Shown here piece by piece: positions 7,035 through 9,156 of a stretch of 9,156 bases of DNA; within the stretch, counting starts at the first letter, position 1; every line of letters starts with the position of its first letter. The notes beneath the pieces are model-generated. The model was not told the origin of the DNA. It ran no database searches and saw only the letters and a program-made list of their open reading frames with translations. The stretch is from contig JAHDSS010000017.1 of assembly GCA_018432565.1 (NCBI GenBank), positions 1 to 9,156 on the forward strand. Direction: 5' to 3'. Source of the DNA: Kiritimatiellia bacterium (lineage in GTDB: Bacteria; Verrucomicrobiota; Kiritimatiellia; CAIQIC01; Lenti-01). The translations under genes and the position numbers were made by a program.

Positions 7035-7039
7035 TCCTT
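7035..7039 (-). promoter_or_regulatory. Ribosome binding site deciding the beta-barrel start
   Basis: AAGGA on the - strand, 8 bases before ATG 7026. The longer reading from 7068 has no comparable site and would put charged residues before the signal peptide. Confidence 0.75.
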
Positions 7040-7075
7040 TTATGCTTTGACACTCGTTCGGGGCGCACACCGGCT

Positions 7076-7669
7076 TCAATGAGGCGTCGGCGAAATCGGA
7101 CGGAATTCGCCGCTGGCCATTTCCATTTCGCTGAGCACCCGCAACGCCAGGTTCAGGTCCACCGAATACTGCACCGTGCTCGGCCCGAAGCTCGGCCCCT
7201 TGACCAGCGGATCCGTGGAGGCCATGGTCACATCCTGCCCGATCGCTTCCGGAAGGGCTTCCACCGATTGAATGGTTTCGCTGAGCCGGTCAATGGAAAT
7301 CCCCATCTCCTTCAGCACATTGATCCACGCCTGGGGATCGTTCGGATTCTCGACCTGATCCTGCGCCCGCAGGGCCTGGACGATCACCCGCGAGAGGTCG
7401 GCCTTGGTCACCACCGCGTCCAGCTTCCAGCCGTCCTGGGGCGCAATGCCGTTCTGCATCAAGATGTCAAACATTTGCTGGGCCGAGGGGGCATTCGGCA
7501 GGAACCGCACCAGCCCCAGCGCTTTCACCAGCAGGTCCGCCAGCTGCGGATGCGTCACCGGCTGCGAGGCCTGGGCCTTGTCGGCATCGGCTTTTTTCTT
7601 TCCCTGGGCCATGGCCGCCGTCGTGGCCAGCATCAATCCCACCATCATGTAAACGAGAATTCTCTTCAT
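7076..7669 (-). CDS. Secreted protein of unknown function with SLH-like segments
   Basis: 197 residues from ATG at 7669, chosen for AAGGAG (7679-7684) 9 bases upstream and for a signal peptide that starts there (cleavage about AMA|QG, residue 21). The open frame continues upstream to 7777 but that part is basic leader sequence. After a Lys-rich stretch (22-32), residues 40-53 (HPQLADLLVKALGL) and 63-102 (GIAPQDGWKLDAVVTKADLSRVIVQALRA core) resemble S-layer homology repeats, which end in a vTraefa..l.ral-type helix; residues 114-126 may begin another. The remainder is predicted soluble. No catalytic motif is seen. First gene of the polysaccharide operon, 49 bases before the beta-barrel. A cell-wall or polysaccharide-binding periplasmic role is inferred from the SLH likeness and position; the family is not recognised with certainty. 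Confidence 0.7.
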   Translation of the reverse strand: MKRILVYMMVGLMLATTAAMAQGKKKADADKAQASQPVTHPQLADLLVKALGLVRFLPNAPSAQQMFDILMQNGIAPQDGWKLDAVVTKADLSRVIVQALRAQDQVENPNDPQAWINVLKEMGISIDRLSETIQSVEALPEAIGQDVTMASTDPLVKGPSFGPSTVQYSVDLNLALRVLSEMEMASGEFRPISPTPH

Positions 7670-7678
7670 CTTCTGTTT

Positions 7679-7684
7679 CTCCTT
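7679..7684 (-). promoter_or_regulatory. Ribosome binding site of the first operon gene
   Basis: Consensus AAGGAG on the - strand, 9 bases before ATG 7669. It is the strongest ribosome site in the operon and decides the start against the upstream in-frame extension. Confidence 0.8.
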
Positions 7685-7696
7685 GCCCGAAGGCGG

Positions 7697-7720
7697 CGGA
7701 CCGGATCTGACCGCGGTCCG
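7697..7720 (-). promoter_or_regulatory. Leader hairpin in the 5' UTR of the polysaccharide operon
   Basis: CGGACCG (7697-7703) and CGGTCCG (7714-7720) form a 7-bp stem with a 10-base loop; a second palindrome GACCGCGGTC (7709-7718) overlaps it, allowing two alternative folds. It lies between the proposed promoter and the ribosome site, where mRNA folding or a dimeric repressor could act. No riboswitch class is recognised. Confidence 0.35.
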
Positions 7721-7748
7721 TCTACGGCCATATTTCACCTTGTCGGCA

Positions 7749-7777
7749 ATAGTGCGGCATCCGGGGCCTTTCGTCAA
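7749..7777 (-). promoter_or_regulatory. Candidate sigma70-type promoter for the polysaccharide operon
   Basis: On the - strand TTGACG (7772-7777) and CACTAT (7749-7754) are spaced by exactly 17 bases. The -35 matches consensus at 5 of 6 positions, the -10 at 3 of 6. It would give a leader of roughly 70 bases before ATG 7669. Prediction by eye only. Confidence 0.45.
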
Positions 7778-7788
7778 CCGCTAAATCG

Positions 7789-7820
7789 GAAAAATCCTGC
7801 CGCCGAAAAATCCTGCCGCC
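7789..7820. repeat. Perfect 16-bp tandem duplication
   Basis: GAAAAATCCTGCCGCC occurs twice head to tail (7789-7804, 7805-7820) just upstream of the operon -35 element. It could be a doubled binding site for a regulator or a neutral duplication. A shorter direct repeat, GCAAAACCCG at 7885-7894 and 7897-7906 (period 12), follows in the same 329-base gap (7670-7998), which holds no gene. Confidence 0.6.
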
Positions 7821-7918
7821 GCACGTCCGGTTTTCCCACCGAACGCCCCCCGCCCCCCGCCCGGTGCTCCCCGCCGGCGCCGATGCAAAACCCGCGGCAA
7901 AACCCGGGCGGTTTGGGA

Positions 7919-7966
7919 TTGCCAACCGCGCGGTTTCCCGGCATGATGCGGTTCTCGAATATCGAG
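7919..7966 (+). promoter_or_regulatory. Candidate promoter with downstream dyad for the FHA gene
   Basis: TTGCCA (7919-7924; 5 of 6 matches to the -35 consensus) and CATGAT (7942-7947; 4 of 6 to the -10) are 17 bases apart. Immediately downstream CTCGA-ATA-TCGAG (7954-7966) forms a dyad over the expected transcription start, a usual place for an operator. The leader to ATG 7999 would be about 45 bases. Confidence 0.45.
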
Positions 7967-7985
7967 CATACGACCCAGAGCAACA

Positions 7986-7990
7986 GGGAG
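7986..7990 (+). promoter_or_regulatory. Ribosome binding site of the FHA gene
   Basis: GGGAG, 8 bases before ATG 7999. It supports this start rather than the in-frame ATG at 7864, whose extra 45 residues would lie over the proposed promoter and show no domain character. Confidence 0.7.
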
Positions 7991-7998
7991 ATCCTTTC

Positions 7999-8496
7999 AT
8001 GGCCAAACTCAGCGGCATGTCCGGCGACTTCAAGGGGCGCGAATTCCCCATCGAGCAGGGCGAGATCACCATCGGACGCAAGGCGGACAACCGGATCCTC
8101 CTCGACCATCCCACCATTTCCAGCCACCACTGCCGCATTCTCCACAGCGGCGATTCCTGCGTCCTGCAGGATCTGGATTCCACCAACGGCACCCGCGTCA
8201 ATTCCCGCGACGTCAAGGAATCCGCTCTGCATCACAAGGACCTGATCCAGCTCGGTTCCATCGAATTTCTCTTCGATGCCCCCGAACTGTCCTCGGCCGG
8301 CGCCCGCTACACCGACGCCGACGCCGAACTGGCCAACGGCGCCATGTCCGCTCCCCAGGACTTCGCCAGCATCTCCCCCTTCGGGGCCCGCCCGCGCGAA
8401 CGCCGCGGCACCTGGTATTTCGTCCTCGCCATCACCGGCCTCGTCGCCATTCTCGCTCTCGTTTTCTACTTCCTCATGCTGCTGGGCGCCGGCTGA
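7999..8496 (+). CDS. FHA-domain protein with C-terminal membrane anchor
   Basis: 165 residues. Residues about 3-95 form one forkhead-associated domain with its invariant pieces: G26-R27 (ITIGRKADN), S41-S42-H43-H44 (ISSHHC) and the T62-N63-G64-T65 loop (LDSTNGTRVNSR). These bind phosphothreonine peptides. A low-complexity linker (about 97-130) leads to basic RPRERR (131-136) and a single hydrophobic helix (about 139-162) near the very C-terminus. The basic side predicts the FHA domain in the cytoplasm and a tail-anchored topology. No kinase or phosphatase is visible in the window. It stands 28 bases before a pseudopilin gene on the same strand, so a link with a type II secretion or type IV pilus-like machine is plausible; phospho-signalling with the divergent polysaccharide operon is speculative. 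Confidence 0.88.
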   Translation: MAKLSGMSGDFKGREFPIEQGEITIGRKADNRILLDHPTISSHHCRILHSGDSCVLQDLDSTNGTRVNSRDVKESALHHKDLIQLGSIEFLFDAPELSSAGARYTDADAELANGAMSAPQDFASISPFGARPRERRGTWYFVLAITGLVAILALVFYFLMLLGAG

Positions 8497-8524
8497 TTCA
8501 CCGGCCCCGGCACCCGATGCCCGG

Positions 8525-9156
8525 ATGAACCCTCCCCGTGCCATCCGCCCCCGCCAAGGCTTTACCCTGGTGGAGCTCCTGCTGGCGGTGGCCCTTTCCG
8601 CCCTTGTCGCCGCGATCCTCGCCATGCTGCTTCGCGGGCTGCTGATGGCCGGCGACGGCCAGGCGGCGCGGCTTCGAGGCCCCTTCGGCGCCCGCTCTGC
8701 CATTCGAACTCTTTCCCGCGAAGTCAGTTGCGCCTTCCATCCTCCCGTCCAGGACCTGGTTCCCCTGACGCTGTCCACCTCCACCGAACCCGGCAAGCCC
8801 CAGGTGCGCCTCGCGTTCTACGCCCCCGTCCCCCCCCCCTCCCCGGCCTATCCCGGCGCCTACGACATCCATCAGGTCGCCTATGAAGTCCATGCGCTCG
8901 GATCAGGCCGGCGCGAACTCCGCCGCATCGCCTCCCCCTGCTCCGGCCCCTTCACCAACCGCTTGACCACCAACCGGATCTTTGCCGGCCCCTTCACCCT
9001 CGCCATTGCCGCCGTCAGCAATGACACCCCCCACGCCGAATGGCCCCCTCCCGGCGAGACCCAGCCCGCCCTGCCGGCCTCCCTCCTGCTGTCCCTCCAA
9101 TGGAAAGACCAGCCCGACCCGTTTGAAACCGAAGTCCTGATCCAAACCGCCCACGG
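8525..9156 (+). CDS. Prepilin-type pseudopilin, GspJ/PulJ-like (3' end outside window)
   Basis: Open from ATG 8525 to the window edge: 210 codons plus two bases, no stop. Residues 11-16, QGFTLVE, are the prepilin peptidase site: cleavage after G12, N-methylated F13 as mature residue 1 and Glu at mature position 5. The hydrophobic helix LLLAVALSALVAAILAMLL follows. The segment SAIRTLSREVSCAFHPP after the helix resembles the minor pseudopilin J pattern (a conserved L-x-R-E region) of type II secretion. The remainder is Pro-rich and not recognisable in detail. No clear Shine-Dalgarno precedes the ATG; coupling with the FHA gene 28 bases upstream is possible. Two cysteines (C74, C141) occur. A run of ten C bases at 8830-8839 lies inside the gene. 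Minor pseudopilin versus general secretion GspG-like is decided only by the larger size and J-like motif, so medium certainty. Confidence 0.8.
   Translation, partial: MNPPRAIRPRQGFTLVELLLAVALSALVAAILAMLLRGLLMAGDGQAARLRGPFGARSAIRTLSREVSCAFHPPVQDLVPLTLSTSTEPGKPQVRLAFYAPVPPPSPAYPGAYDIHQVAYEVHALGSGRRELRRIASPCSGPFTNRLTTNRIFAGPFTLAIAAVSNDTPHAEWPPPGETQPALPASLLLSLQWKDQPDPFETEVLIQTAH
8830..8839 (+). repeat. C10 homopolymer inside the pseudopilin gene
   Basis: Ten consecutive C bases encode part of VPPPSP in the pseudopilin. Gain or loss of one base would shift the frame. Confidence 0.85.

Noticed and set aside
7027..7068. N-terminal extension of the beta-barrel gene
   Set aside because: The 14 extra residues are strongly basic and precede a complete signal peptide; the ribosome site fits ATG 7026 instead.
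681..7669. Exosortase/PEP-CTERM-associated polysaccharide locus
   Set aside because: The gene set is reminiscent, but no exosortase, PEP-CTERM sorting signal or EpsH-like protein is present in the window.
7864..7998. N-terminal extension of the FHA gene from ATG 7864
   Set aside because: It lies over the proposed promoter and operator dyad, lacks a ribosome site and adds no recognisable sequence; GGGAG supports ATG 7999.
7774..8796. 340-codon open frame on the - strand
   Set aside because: Antisense to the FHA and pseudopilin genes, both supported by clear motifs; the product is Gly/Arg/Ala-rich without recognisable domain.

Overview
The window is a GC-rich piece of a Gram-negative (diderm) chromosome: it encodes an outer-membrane beta-barrel, a lipoprotein of the Wza/OPX family, and a type II/IV pseudopilin. 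No rRNA, tRNA or marker gene fixes the taxon. The gene style and the palindromic intergenic repeats would suit a PVC-group bacterium (Verrucomicrobiota/Kiritimatiellota-like), but this is a weak inference.

Layout. (1) 1-342, + strand: 3' end of a PD-(D/E)XK (RecB/AddB/Cas4-like) nuclease gene with a C-terminal cysteine cluster. (2) 343-680: a gene-free gap between two convergent 3' ends. It holds three REP-like palindromes headed by GTAG and a separate 94-bp dyad-rich element bounded by perfect 14-bp inverted repeats. (3) 681-7669, - strand: a five-gene surface-polysaccharide operon, transcribed in the order secreted SLH-like protein, outer-membrane beta-barrel, Wzc-type co-polymerase/tyrosine kinase, OPX (Wza-like) lipoprotein, Wzy/WaaL-type polymerase-ligase with a TPR tail. 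Two strong hairpins separate the beta-barrel gene from the kinase gene. (4) 7670-7998: a divergent regulatory region with a promoter candidate for each direction. (5) 7999-9156, + strand: a tail-anchored FHA-domain protein, then a GspJ-like pseudopilin that runs off the window end.

How the genes work together: the operon supplies the later steps of exopolysaccharide production. The Wzy-type membrane protein polymerises or ligates the repeat units. The Wzc-like protein controls chain length and carries a cytoplasmic BY-kinase with a tyrosine-rich tail. The OPX lipoprotein and the beta-barrel probably carry the polymer across the periplasm and outer membrane. No glycosyltransferase, flippase or initiating transferase lies in the window, so sugar assembly must be encoded elsewhere. 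The most interesting observations are the short OPX protein, which has no C-terminal outer-membrane helix and sits in the same operon as a beta-barrel (a possible porin-dependent exporter), and the two unrelated palindromic repeat families packed into one 340-bp gap.
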